This document shows positions 15,543 to 25,013 of a DNA stretch of 64,000 nucleotides, piece by piece. The position numbers and the translations under genes were made by a program. Every line of letters begins with the position of its first letter. The stretch's first letter is position 1. The notes beneath the pieces are model-generated. The model searched no databases and was not told the DNA's origin. It saw nothing but the letters and a program-made list of their open reading frames with translations. The DNA comes from Calditerrivibrio sp. (GTDB lineage Bacteria > Chrysiogenota > Deferribacteres > Deferribacterales > Calditerrivibrionaceae), in assembly GCA_026415135.1 (NCBI GenBank), contig JAOAHS010000040.1, forward strand, positions 1 through 64,000. The letters are read 5' to 3'.

Positions 15543-17774
15543 CTAACCCATCGCTTTTTTAATAACAGTTTTGTAAATATATTTTGGTATATCAAGGGGG
15601 ATATTAATAAGATTCTTTTTGTTATAATTTACTATGATATTCCTTCCAGAAGTTTCACCAATCTTAGAAAATGGCAAACTATAGGATCTTAAAAGCTTTT
15701 CAACATTTTTACAGTTTATCTTCTCAACTTCGAGGATCACCATACCCTGAGATTCGCTGAAAAGATAGGCATCAGCCCTCATATCACCTTTTAAATTTAC
15801 AACAAAACCGATATCGTTTTTAAAAGACATCTCAGTAAGTGCAATCACAAGACCACCTTCGGATACATCGTGGGCAGCAAGGATTAATTTCTGTTTAGCA
15901 GCATCCACCATAAAATCTATGAGATCTTTTTCATAGTACAAATCGACCTCTGGCACTTTACCTTTTATAAGACCATGGATATGACTTAGATACTCACTAC
16001 CACCTATCTCCCCCCTATTTGAACCAACGAGATATATAACATTGCCTAAATTTTTAAACTCAGAAGTAATAACATATTCCTGCTTATCAACCACACCAAC
16101 AGCCACAACAGTAGGTGTAGGAAAAACAGCCTTTCCGTCAGTTTCATTGTAAAGACTTACATTACCACTTACCACAGGCACATTTAATCGTTTGCATGCA
16201 GATGCCATACCTTCGACAGCATTTACAAACTGCCACATTATTTCAGGCCTTTCTGGATTACCAAAATTAAGACAATCTGTAATGGCAAGGGGCCTTCCAC
16301 CACCCATAGCAACATTCCTACAAGCTTCCACAACAGCCTGAACTCCACCAATAAATGGATCTAAGTAGCAGTATCTTCCATTACAGTCAGAAGACATAGC
16401 AATACATCTTTCAGAACCTTTTATTCTTATGACTGCAGCATCAGACCCTGGTAAAACTATTGTATTTGTTTGTACCATGTGATCATACTGTTCGTAGACA
16501 TATTCCTTTGAAGCGATATTGGGGCTTTCAAACATCTTCATCAAAATATCGTTATAATTCTTAGGTTCAGGAATATCATTTATATCAAATTTTCTAACCT
16601 CATCTATATACGCTGGTTTTGAATATGGTCTATCATAAACTGGAGCCTTATCCGACAAAGGAGACGCTTCTAAACATGCCACTTCTTCTCCTTCCCAATA
16701 TAGACGTACGTAACCATCCCCAGTGACTTCTCCAATCACCTCAGCATCCAGATCCCATTTATCAAATATCTTTTTAATTTTTTTCTCACAACCCTTCTTA
16801 GCAACAATAAGCATCCTCTCCTGGGATTCTGACAACATAATCTCATAGGGATTCATATTCTTTTCCCTAACAGGAACTTTATCAAGATGAAGCTTCACCC
16901 CACTACCAGCCCTTGATGCCATCTCAAAGGATGAGCTGGTTAGCCCCGCAGCCCCCATATCCTGAATACCCACTACATAGTCCTCCTGCATGAGTTCTAA
17001 ACAAGCCTCTAAAAGCAATTTTTCTTTAAAAGGATCACCAATTTGGACATTAGGCCTCTTAGAAGTATCATTTGAGGAGAATTCTTCACTGGCCATCGTA
17101 GCACCATGAATACCATCCCTACCAGTCTTCGCACCAACATAAATTATGATATTCCCAACACCTTCAGCTTTTGCATAAAAAATCTTATCTTTTTTCACCA
17201 AACCAAGTGCAAAGGCATTGACCAAAGGGTTTTTTTGATAACATTCATTAAAAAACACCTCCCCTCCGATCGTAGGCACACCAAAACAGTTACCATACCC
17301 GGCAATCCCAGCCACAACCCCTTCAAAGATATGTTTTGTTTCGTTGTTATCCAATTTTCCAAACCTCAATGAGTTCATAGCTGCTACAGGCCTTGCACCC
17401 ATAGTAAAGACATCCCTCAAAATACCACCAACCCCTGTAGCTGCCCCTTGATAAGGCTCTATATAAGAAGGGTGATTATGGCTTTCTATTTTAAAACATG
17501 CACATATATCCCCATCTATCTCTATTATTCCTGCATTTTCACCTGGCCCTTGAACAACCCATGGAGCAGTCGTTGGAAACTTTTTAAGATGTATTTTACT
17601 ACTTTTATAACTACAATGCTCACTCCACATCGCTGAAATAATACCCAATTCGATATAATTAGGTGTCCTACCCAAAAGTTTCTTAGCCATTTCAAATTCC
17701 TCTGGTTTTAACCCCATCTCCTGGGCTATTTTGACATCTACTTTTGGGAATCCAAATTTATCATAAACACTCAT
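15543..17774 (-). CDS. purL: Phosphoribosylformylglycinamidine synthase subunit PurL
   Basis: ATP-dependent amidation of FGAR to FGAM. It has 743 residues, the small (prokaryotic) PurL that needs separate PurS and PurQ, both of which are encoded upstream. Visible elements are [11 protein letters not shown] near the N-terminus, [23 protein letters not shown], the tandem AIRS-like domains with [16 protein letters not shown], and [10 protein letters not shown] near 640. purQ overlaps its start by 4 bases. The three-protein complex should form co-translationally. Confidence 0.97.
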   Translation of the reverse strand: MSVYDKFGFPKVDVKIAQEMGLKPEEFEMAKKLLGRTPNYIELGIISAMWSEHCSYKSSKIHLKKFPTTAPWVVQGPGENAGIIEIDGDICACFKIESHNHPSYIEPYQGAATGVGGILRDVFTMGARPVAAMNSLRFGKLDNNETKHIFEGVVAGIAGYGNCFGVPTIGGEVFFNECYQKNPLVNAFALGLVKKDKIFYAKAEGVGNIIIYVGAKTGRDGIHGATMASEEFSSNDTSKRPNVQIGDPFKEKLLLEACLELMQEDYVVGIQDMGAAGLTSSSFEMASRAGSGVKLHLDKVPVREKNMNPYEIMLSESQERMLIVAKKGCEKKIKKIFDKWDLDAEVIGEVTGDGYVRLYWEGEEVACLEASPLSDKAPVYDRPYSKPAYIDEVRKFDINDIPEPKNYNDILMKMFESPNIASKEYVYEQYDHMVQTNTIVLPGSDAAVIRIKGSERCIAMSSDCNGRYCYLDPFIGGVQAVVEACRNVAMGGGRPLAITDCLNFGNPERPEIMWQFVNAVEGMASACKRLNVPVVSGNVSLYNETDGKAVFPTPTVVAVGVVDKQEYVITSEFKNLGNVIYLVGSNRGEIGGSEYLSHIHGLIKGKVPEVDLYYEKDLIDFMVDAAKQKLILAAHDVSEGGLVIALTEMSFKNDIGFVVNLKGDMRADAYLFSESQGMVILEVEKINCKNVEKLLRSYSLPFSKIGETSGRNIIVNYNKKNLINIPLDIPKYIYKTVIKKAMG

Positions 17775-18472
17775 ATTACACCCTTTTCCAGAAATTTTTT
17801 AATCGATCTAAAAATATGGATTCCATCTTCAGACCCCAACACCCTTTCCGAAGCTCTTTCAGGATGGGGCATCATACCCAAGACATTGCCATTTTTGTTT
17901 ATAATACCTGCAATATTATAAACAGAACCATTAGGATTTGACTCCTCATCAACAACTCCTGATTCAGAACAGTATCTAAATATAATCTGATTGTTCTCCT
18001 TAAGTTCTTCGAGCCCTTTTTGGTCTATATAGTAGTTTCCATCCATGTGGGCTATTGGAATCTTTAAAACCTCACCAACGGTATAAAGGTAAGTAAAAGG
18101 TGTGTTTATATGTTCAACAGAAATACTTACATTTCTACATATAAACTTTAGATTTTTATTTCTCATTAATGCTCCGGGTAACAAACCTGTTTCTGTCAAT
18201 ATCTGAAAACCGTTGCATATACCTATAACAAAACCACCTTTCTCTGCAAAATCCACTACAGCATCCATAATAGGGGATTTACTAGCAATCGCCCCACATC
18301 TTAAATAATCACCAAACGAGAAACCACCCGGCAGTACTACCAGATCATACTTTTTTATTTTTTTATCCTTGTGCCAAATAAAATCTGTATCAAAACCTAC
18401 AATATCTTTTAAAACGTAATAACAATCATAATCACAATTAGAGCCCGGAAAAACTACCACCCCAGCTTTCAT
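17771..18472 (-). CDS. purQ: Phosphoribosylformylglycinamidine synthase, glutaminase subunit PurQ
   Basis: Supplies ammonia from glutamine to PurL. It has 233 residues of a class-I amidotransferase. The nucleophile is Cys86 in [17 protein letters not shown] near residue 210 carries the catalytic His and Glu; [14 protein letters not shown] is the family oxyanion region. It overlaps purS by one base (TAATG) and purL by four. Confidence 0.96.
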   Translation of the reverse strand: MKAGVVVFPGSNCDYDCYYVLKDIVGFDTDFIWHKDKKIKKYDLVVLPGGFSFGDYLRCGAIASKSPIMDAVVDFAEKGGFVIGICNGFQILTETGLLPGALMRNKNLKFICRNVSISVEHINTPFTYLYTVGEVLKIPIAHMDGNYYIDQKGLEELKENNQIIFRYCSESGVVDEESNPNGSVYNIAGIINKNGNVLGMMPHPERASERVLGSEDGIHIFRSIKKFLEKGVI

Positions 18473-18714
18473 TATTTATCACTCACATATTTTATAGTAT
18501 ATTCTTCTATTATAGGGTTTACCAACAACTTTTCTGTTAATTCTTTTATCTTATCCTCATATTTTCTGACTTTATCAAATTCTATTTCTATTATTTTACC
18601 TACCCTTACATCATTTACAAAATCATAACCCAATTTGGACAAAGACCCAAGTACCGCCTGACCCTGTGGATCTAAAACCACCTCTTTTAGCTTAATAGTA
18701 ACAATAGCTTTCAT
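18472..18714 (-). CDS. purS: Phosphoribosylformylglycinamidine synthase subunit PurS
   Basis: Small structural subunit that docks PurQ onto PurL. It has 80 residues from the ATG at 18714; the TTG three bases earlier is also possible because AGGAG lies 5-8 bases upstream of both. [37 protein letters not shown] is the recognised PurS core (here summarised: residues 9-45). First gene of the pur operon. Confidence 0.94.
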   Translation of the reverse strand: MKAIVTIKLKEVVLDPQGQAVLGSLSKLGYDFVNDVRVGKIIEIEFDKVRKYEDKIKELTEKLLVNPIIEEYTIKYVSDK

Positions 18715-18755
18715 CAATCCATCTCCTAAAAGTATTAGATAGTTAGAACGAAACG

Positions 18756-18784
18756 ATATTACAAAAAAGTTCTCTACATATCAA
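18756..18784 (-). promoter_or_regulatory. Promoter of the pur-bio-gatB operon
   Basis: TTGATA (18779-18784) and TAATAT (18756-18761) are 17 bases apart on the minus strand, 42 bases before purS. With no terminator seen until after mce, it may drive the whole run from purS to mce. I found no obvious PurR palindrome or guanine-riboswitch stem in the short leader. Confidence 0.6.
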
Positions 18785-18810
18785 GAAAAACTTTTAAAAT
18801 AAACTACAAA

Positions 18811-20265
18811 CTACCCGCAAGAAGCTTTCCACTTAAAAAACTCATATAATGATCTCAAACCAAAACCAGTACCACCTTCACCATAAATTTTATGACAATC
18901 GTCCATAAATGCTGTCCCAGCTATATCAAAATGAGCCCAAGGTACACCTTCTATAAATTCATCCAAAAATAATGCTCCAATTATTGCTCCAGCTTCTGTT
19001 CTTTTCTTGGATATATTCTGTATATCAGCGTTTTTACTTTTTATTCTTTCCTTATAATTTTTATGTAAGGGTAGCCTAACAATATACTCCACATTTTTAT
19101 CAAAAAACTGGCTTAACTCTGTGAACAACCTATCATCATTACAAAAACATCCAGCTATATCTGACCCCAAAGCTGTCACACATGCTCCAGTAAGAGTTGC
19201 TAAATCGATAAGCAAATTAGGTTTTTCTTTTATAGCATACGAAATAGCATCAGCAAGTATCAAACGACCTTCAGCATCTGTATTTAGAATCTCCACTGTT
19301 TTACCATTAAATGATTTTATTATATCCCCAGGGCGATAGGCCTCAGCACCAATAGTATTCTCTACCAATGGGATATACCCAGTTACATTTAGAGGAAGCT
19401 TGTTTTGAGCAATGGCATTAACAAGCCCCAAAACTGTCGCAGCTCCAGCCATATCTGATTTCATACTCTCTATGCTACCTGTTGGTTTGAGGTTTGTTCC
19501 CCCAGAATCGAAAGTTACTCCTTTCCCCACTAAAGCATAATTATCTGCTCTACCCCCTTTATACCTGAGGATAAGAAAGCGCGGTTTGTTTTCACTCCCT
19601 TTACCAACATAATATAACAAATTCATGCCTAATGACTTAATCTCTTCTTCACCAAATACCTCTATAAACACATTATCAGGTAATATCTCTTTTGCAATCT
19701 CACAAAAAGTATTCGGTGTAAGTTCATTTGGAGGCATATTGATAAGGTCTTTGACTTTGTATATGCAGATGAATATATTTTTTAACTCTTGCAATAAATC
19801 GCAACTTAAATACTGCATAAAAGACTTATTCAAAACTATTTTTAGGTCAGTACGACTACATATATCTGTTTTATACAGATCAAAAGAATAATAGGCAAAA
19901 AGGATCCCCTCTAAAAATTGGTAAAAAGATCTACTATCCATATCTTCTTTATCAAGATAATGTACATATATTGAATCATAACCCTTTTTATCAATCAACT
20001 TTAAAACCTTATGCCCCATCTCTAGAGCATCTTGTGATGAGAAACTACCTTTATTAAAAGGGATAATCACCACATTTACGAGATTATCATTGTAAACAAA
20101 ACTGTATTTCTTAGGCTCCTTATCCTTTAATTCATCTTTTGTACAGATTTCATTCAAAAGAAGACTAAAGTTATTATCAACATCTTTTATAAATTTATTA
20201 TCAACTTCTAAAAAAAATAAATAATTTTTATAAAAAGCACCTTCATCAAATGAAATTTCAATCAT
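18811..20265 (-). CDS. pepA: Leucyl aminopeptidase, M17 family
   Basis: Cytosolic two-metal aminopeptidase. It has 484 residues: a divergent N-terminal alpha/beta domain (about 1-170) and the conserved catalytic domain with VGKGVTFDSGGTNLKP (metal-binding Lys and Asp), SDMAGAATVLG, and NTDAEGRLILADA with the second Asp-Glu pair and catalytic Arg. GGTGFGLRSL closes the domain. It is the last gene of a unit whose first three members encode envelope proteins; the gap to the previous gene is 13 bases. A link between the peptidase and the envelope proteins is only positional. Confidence 0.95.
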   Translation of the reverse strand: MIEISFDEGAFYKNYLFFLEVDNKFIKDVDNNFSLLLNEICTKDELKDKEPKKYSFVYNDNLVNVVIIPFNKGSFSSQDALEMGHKVLKLIDKKGYDSIYVHYLDKEDMDSRSFYQFLEGILFAYYSFDLYKTDICSRTDLKIVLNKSFMQYLSCDLLQELKNIFICIYKVKDLINMPPNELTPNTFCEIAKEILPDNVFIEVFGEEEIKSLGMNLLYYVGKGSENKPRFLILRYKGGRADNYALVGKGVTFDSGGTNLKPTGSIESMKSDMAGAATVLGLVNAIAQNKLPLNVTGYIPLVENTIGAEAYRPGDIIKSFNGKTVEILNTDAEGRLILADAISYAIKEKPNLLIDLATLTGACVTALGSDIAGCFCNDDRLFTELSQFFDKNVEYIVRLPLHKNYKERIKSKNADIQNISKKRTEAGAIIGALFLDEFIEGVPWAHFDIAGTAFMDDCHKIYGEGGTGFGLRSLYEFFKWKASCG

Positions 20266-20278
20266 CGATTCTCCACAC

Positions 20279-20659
20279 CTATTTTTTTTTCAATTCATTA
20301 ATTAAAGCAAGACTATCTTCAGCCAAAGCAGATTTTGGATATTTAGTCAATAAATTACTAAGCACCTCTCTTCCATTAACGATATCACCTTTCTCAAGGT
20401 AATTCAGTGCTGATTTAAATAGCTCCAACTCTTCATCACCAACCTCATCTTTACCGGCCCAATATAGCTCATCCTTACTTACCTGTTCTTCAGCTTTTAC
20501 TCCAGCTACAGCAATTTTCGTATTATCTCTTGCTCCTTTTAGCTTCTCCAAATTCTCTATTTTAGTTTTAGACTTAGCTATTAACTGCTGAGTATCAGCA
20601 TAGGTATACACCATACAGATAAGTAAGAAAAAAAAGAGAAAAAACACCTTACCTTTCAT
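20279..20659 (-). CDS. Small exported protein with C-terminal TPR-like helix pair
   Basis: I do not recognise a named family. It has 126 residues. An N-terminal signal peptide (about 1-21, ending CMVYTYA) predicts export; there is no lipobox Cys at the cleavage point. Residues about 22-45 could form a coiled coil (TQQLIAKSKTKIENLEKL), and 80-122 (ELFKSALNYLEKGD...LSNLLTKYPKSALAEDSLALINEL) reads like one or two TPR repeats as in YbgF/CpoB-type periplasmic proteins. It lies 10 bases after the 1,439-residue protein and 13 before pepA, so it probably works with the large protein. Confidence 0.6.
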   Translation of the reverse strand: MKGKVFFLFFFLLICMVYTYADTQQLIAKSKTKIENLEKLKGARDNTKIAVAGVKAEEQVSKDELYWAGKDEVGDEELELFKSALNYLEKGDIVNGREVLSNLLTKYPKSALAEDSLALINELKKK

Positions 20660-20669
20660 ATTGAAAACC

Positions 20670-23600
20670 TCATTTTTTTATTTCAAGTAACTTTTGCTCC
20701 CAAGTTCTTGCACTTGTTTTATCCATTAATTTTTCATACGCTGAAATGATATTATAGATATAAACATAACTATTTGACATCTCATAAGCCTTTTTATACA
20801 TATCTATTGCTTCCTTATATCTTTTCTTATAATAATAGAGGTTACCTGTATCGTTGTAAAATTGAGGGGTTTTATAACCAGCTCTCATTATAATATCCGC
20901 TACAGTTATAGCATCATCTATCATCCCCTGAATGAAAAGTCTATACAATAGATTTTCCACTTTATAATCAGGGTTCTTTATATACTCCAAGACAAATGTA
21001 TCTCTGATCTTTTTCAACTCACTTATTGATATATTATAATTAGATTGAAAGTTCACCGGTAAAGACAGATTCAATTTTTCTAGCTCGAATGTTGGAGGTT
21101 TGTAAATTTCCCAGCCCTTTTCTGTAAGGGTTACAGTCAACCCTTTGTTATAATTTTTTTTATAAAGGTTCAAACCTTGCCTCCAAGCATCATAAAAGGA
21201 TGAGTTTATAAGAGTAGATTCAATAGGCAAAAACAATCTCCCATCGATATCAACAAAATCGTCACCTTTTAAACCAAAATACGAAACCTCTGTTGAGCGA
21301 ATACCACTATCAAACATAAGCAATATATGACCAGGAAAATCAACAAAAGCAGTCTTAATACCAAGGCTCTCAAGCAATGAACTCAAAAGAGCTACTAAAT
21401 CATCACAATCACCTGTTTTTCTCTTAAGGGTATCAGAAGGATACTGTACATAATCAATAGCATCTATATGTCCTGACACAACAGAATAAGGACTATTAGG
21501 GTCTTGTTGATACTTGATTCCATAGGTTTTCAAAAACTCGAACACAGCCACACCCAATGAAATATTGTTATTAATAAATCGATTGGGGATGTTATTAACA
21601 ATCAGTCTACTTATATCTAAAATATTTGGATCTCTAGGTGTAATGAAAGTCGCAAGTTTTTTCTTATCATCCCATATCAAAGCATTTTTCTCAAATATAT
21701 TAAGGACACCAACTGCTTTTATCTCATTTTGATTCCCATCCAAAACATAACTCACTTTTATCTCCGCTTGAAACTTTGAATTTTCAGTTAACTCTAACAC
21801 CTTGTTGTTAAATACGGCATTAAGTTTTAATACTATAGACTTATTTACATCCAGTAACTCTAAAACATTTTCTGTGGGAAAATCCATATAACCTTTAACA
21901 AATAATGAGTACTTTATGTTATGCAATGGCTTTCCTGTGTTATTTTTCAAAGAAATTTCCATAACAGGATTTTCAGAATATGACTTATATTGATTTACAA
22001 AGACATTGTACGATTTCAACACAGCTAATGTTACGGGAGATTGACTTTTTGCAGATAGATAGTTTGATTTAACAGTTAATCGCTTATCATCTTTTGCCAT
22101 ATCTCTTTCATAGGCTAATAAAGTCCTTTCGACCTTATCTTTAACTTTATTGAAAGCATCTACCAATGCGGATTTCTTACCCTCCTCCTCATTAATATGA
22201 TAAGCTGTTCCACCTTCTGTCAATACAGCATATTCCCTCTCTAAAAAGACATCAGAAAACCGTATCTCCACATTAGCACTGAACAGATTAAGGGTGCTAC
22301 CCAATTTGCTTGGCAGTTGCTTTGCATCAGATTTTAGAAATATTATTAGATCTGCCATATTATCTTTTGCTTTTGCATAATAAACACCTAAATCACATAT
22401 TTCATATTTAAGATCAGTTGTTTCAAATTTATGTTTCTTCAATAGCTTTCTTACCTCATCAGAAACAAAATTTACATTACAAGTAATATAAGCAATTCTG
22501 GTATCTTTTTTATCCTCACCAAAAAATCCTAAAGATCTTAGATCATCTTTTAATTGTTGTTCATCAAGAGCATAAATAAAATATACTGAAGTTGAAATAT
22601 CTGTCGATAACTTACTTACAGGATATACAAAAGGTACATACTTGGAAGTCGTTGTAAAAATCTTTTTATCCAACTCAGCAAGCTTATTTTTATCTAACTC
22701 TAAAACTAAATCATCAACAAGTTCTTTTAAAGCTTTAAGCTCCATTCTTTTAGCCAATACCTGCTCGACGTTATCACTCAATCCAACAGAAGGTGCCTTG
22801 ATATCCGAGATTTTTATTATAAAACGTGCGTTCTTGCCCTTAGTTAGATTATTGTTAACTATCTCCCTAAATCTAAGATCAGTTTTATTCAACAATTCAC
22901 TACCAGCTTCATAAGAAACATACTTACTATATATGTAAGCAAAAAATTCAAGAGGAGTAAGATTCTTTAAATCAATTACACGTTCGATCTTTCCTATGAT
23001 ATCCCTTATAGCTTTTTGATCATCTTTGATAGCAACATTGACAAGTTCAATTTTTAGCGAGTCTATATAATCATGTTTTAAACCATTCAAAGATTTTTTA
23101 AAAGGGAATATTGTTAACACATCAACATTAGAAGAAAATCCATTTATTATATCACTAAGGTTTTTAGAAAGATGATCGTCGAATTTTACCTCTCGAAGAT
23201 GTAAAGGATTACTACTTTTGATATAAAAATTATTTTTACCAAAAGTGATACCTTTTTCATCTATAACACCACTAACAAAATTAACTGCTAACTCATTACC
23301 CTCAAATCTGAACGTGCCTATCAAATTTCCATCTTGGATATCAGCCCCTATATGGGATTGTTTTATAGTCAGAGACGAGGCATCTACCTTGCCACCTCTT
23401 ACTATCTTTAACCCTTTATTATAATTCCTAATTTCAACATTCTTAAATGTTGCACCACTATTTGATACCTGTAAAGTTTCCCCACCCTCCAATATAGCAT
23501 GTTCAATTAAAATAGCAGCATCACCAGCATCCTGAACAATCAAATGATAACCCTTACCTTTGATGGTTACTTTTTCAGATATACTTCCAGCAAGTCTCAC

Positions 23601-24989
23601 TTTACCATTAACTGTTAATGTCACATTATCAAATAACTCTATTATAACCCCGGGTTCAGCAGTAACCTCTACACCTTTTGAAACAACCGTATTAGTAACC
23701 ACCCTATAAGGGCTACCCTCTTTATAAAGAACAAGATTTTCTTTAATTTCACTGGCGACCTCTGTTGGTCCTTTTTTAACATAATAAAACTTTATTTCAG
23801 CAGGTTGACTTAAATTCCCAGCAAGATCTCTTGCAAAAACCCTATAATAGTATGTTTTTCCAACAGTAGCGTTATCATCGAAAAATTCTGGCACTTGAGT
23901 AACCCCAATCTCCACAAACTCACCTGTTTCGCTTCTCATAATAAGAAAATCTTTTACATCCTCCAACTTCTTCCAACTAAGCTGCACTCTATCTTTTAGC
24001 CCATGAACTTTTAAATTTTTAACTTCAGATGGAGGGATAGAATCCAATTCGATGGGATGAAAAACAGTAAAATTGTTTTCAAGCTTCGACTTTGGGCTGA
24101 ATAAAGTAACTTTCATCAATTTATTTTTAACGTTGTCCCCTTGATTAACAATATACTTCCCCACATAATTGCCAGGCTCTATCTCGGTAAGAGGAATATT
24201 TTTAGCTACATCAGGAATTTCAAAACTGCCAATACAATTTGGCTCACCTTTCATGGCCACTAAAATCTCAGAATTCAATCGGAAGGGGCTATCTTTAGCA
24301 TTAGTAATCACAGAAAAGATAACTGGTGGCTTCCTAACAACTGCTACCTTAGGTTCTGGGATCCCTTTAGCCATCTCCCTAAATAATCTATCCATAAGGG
24401 ATATCTTTACTGAATCTCTCAAAACCAATGCGGAAGAAATTGCTGTAGATATAGCTCCCCATGGAGAAAGGGGTACACCACCACTTCTTTCTGCCACAGA
24501 CTCTTCCTTTTCCCAAATCAATTCCCCAGTATCACCTGCAACTAATTTGGCTTTAACTTTTATAGACAAACTTCCATAAACACCAGCATATACCTTTTCT
24601 ATTGAAATCACCTCTGCATAAAACAAGCCATCTACCCCTAACCTTTTAGCTAACGTAGCATTATCCAAATCAAACCATTTTTTACCTGTTTCCTTTTCCA
24701 AAATAGCTAATTTTTCATCAATTTCATCCAATTTAATATTTTCAAATTTTTTAGAAGAAATATGATTGTTAAATGTTATTCTTAATTCTTTTTTATCCTC
24801 ATCTGTTCCCTCGCCAACAAAAGGTAACACAGCCACTGTTTTGGGAACATTATCTTTATTAAAAAGGCCTACTGCTGTATCTTTTAATGTTTTAATAGTG
24901 TTCAATAAACTAGTAGCATATGACACCTTATATATAAACAGTAGTAAAATAAAGATATAACCTACCCTTTTTAACACCCCGTGTATCAT
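20670..24989 (-). CDS. Very large exported multidomain protein: CsgG-like, Fn3, beta-helix-like, transglutaminase-like, TPR
   Basis: It has 1,439 residues from the ATG at 24989 (GGGAG 8 bases upstream). I see, in order: an N-terminal hydrophobic export signal (about 1-26); a GNA1162/CsgG-like domain (about 50-200, TVAVLPFVGEG...LAKRLGVDGLFYAEVISI); a fibronectin type III-like unit (about 322-402, VQLSWKKLED...GKTYYYRVFARD); a repetitive strand-rich stretch resembling a right-handed beta-helix (about 430-590); a long unassigned region; a transglutaminase-like core (about 1190-1250) with Cys in KTGDCDDLVALL, His in DFPGHILLMFD and a later Asp; and a C-terminal TPR pair (about 1380-1435). The Cys-His pair suggests a papain-like amidase or protease in the periplasm. 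Function unknown. Confidence 0.7.
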   Translation of the reverse strand: MIHGVLKRVGYIFILLLFIYKVSYATSLLNTIKTLKDTAVGLFNKDNVPKTVAVLPFVGEGTDEDKKELRITFNNHISSKKFENIKLDEIDEKLAILEKETGKKWFDLDNATLAKRLGVDGLFYAEVISIEKVYAGVYGSLSIKVKAKLVAGDTGELIWEKEESVAERSGGVPLSPWGAISTAISSALVLRDSVKISLMDRLFREMAKGIPEPKVAVVRKPPVIFSVITNAKDSPFRLNSEILVAMKGEPNCIGSFEIPDVAKNIPLTEIEPGNYVGKYIVNQGDNVKNKLMKVTLFSPKSKLENNFTVFHPIELDSIPPSEVKNLKVHGLKDRVQLSWKKLEDVKDFLIMRSETGEFVEIGVTQVPEFFDDNATVGKTYYYRVFARDLAGNLSQPAEIKFYYVKKGPTEVASEIKENLVLYKEGSPYRVVTNTVVSKGVEVTAEPGVIIELFDNVTLTVNGKVRLAGSISEKVTIKGKGYHLIVQDAGDAAILIEHAILEGGETLQVSNSGATFKNVEIRNYNKGLKIVRGGKVDASSLTIKQSHIGADIQDGNLIGTFRFEGNELAVNFVSGVIDEKGITFGKNNFYIKSSNPLHLREVKFDDHLSKNLSDIINGFSSNVDVLTIFPFKKSLNGLKHDYIDSLKIELVNVAIKDDQKAIRDIIGKIERVIDLKNLTPLEFFAYIYSKYVSYEAGSELLNKTDLRFREIVNNNLTKGKNARFIIKISDIKAPSVGLSDNVEQVLAKRMELKALKELVDDLVLELDKNKLAELDKKIFTTTSKYVPFVYPVSKLSTDISTSVYFIYALDEQQLKDDLRSLGFFGEDKKDTRIAYITCNVNFVSDEVRKLLKKHKFETTDLKYEICDLGVYYAKAKDNMADLIIFLKSDAKQLPSKLGSTLNLFSANVEIRFSDVFLEREYAVLTEGGTAYHINEEEGKKSALVDAFNKVKDKVERTLLAYERDMAKDDKRLTVKSNYLSAKSQSPVTLAVLKSYNVFVNQYKSYSENPVMEISLKNNTGKPLHNIKYSLFVKGYMDFPTENVLELLDVNKSIVLKLNAVFNNKVLELTENSKFQAEIKVSYVLDGNQNEIKAVGVLNIFEKNALIWDDKKKLATFITPRDPNILDISRLIVNNIPNRFINNNISLGVAVFEFLKTYGIKYQQDPNSPYSVVSGHIDAIDYVQYPSDTLKRKTGDCDDLVALLSSLLESLGIKTAFVDFPGHILLMFDSGIRSTEVSYFGLKGDDFVDIDGRLFLPIESTLINSSFYDAWRQGLNLYKKNYNKGLTVTLTEKGWEIYKPPTFELEKLNLSLPVNFQSNYNISISELKKIRDTFVLEYIKNPDYKVENLLYRLFIQGMIDDAITVADIIMRAGYKTPQFYNDTGNLYYYKKRYKEAIDMYKKAYEMSNSYVYIYNIISAYEKLMDKTSARTWEQKLLEIKK

Positions 24990-25013
24990 ATGCCACACTC
25001 CCTTACAATAGCT

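Noticed and set aside
24169-24579. A 136-codon plus-strand frame inside the 1,439-residue protein gene
   Set aside because: Low-complexity complement of a real coding region in the other direction; no recognised motif or start signal.
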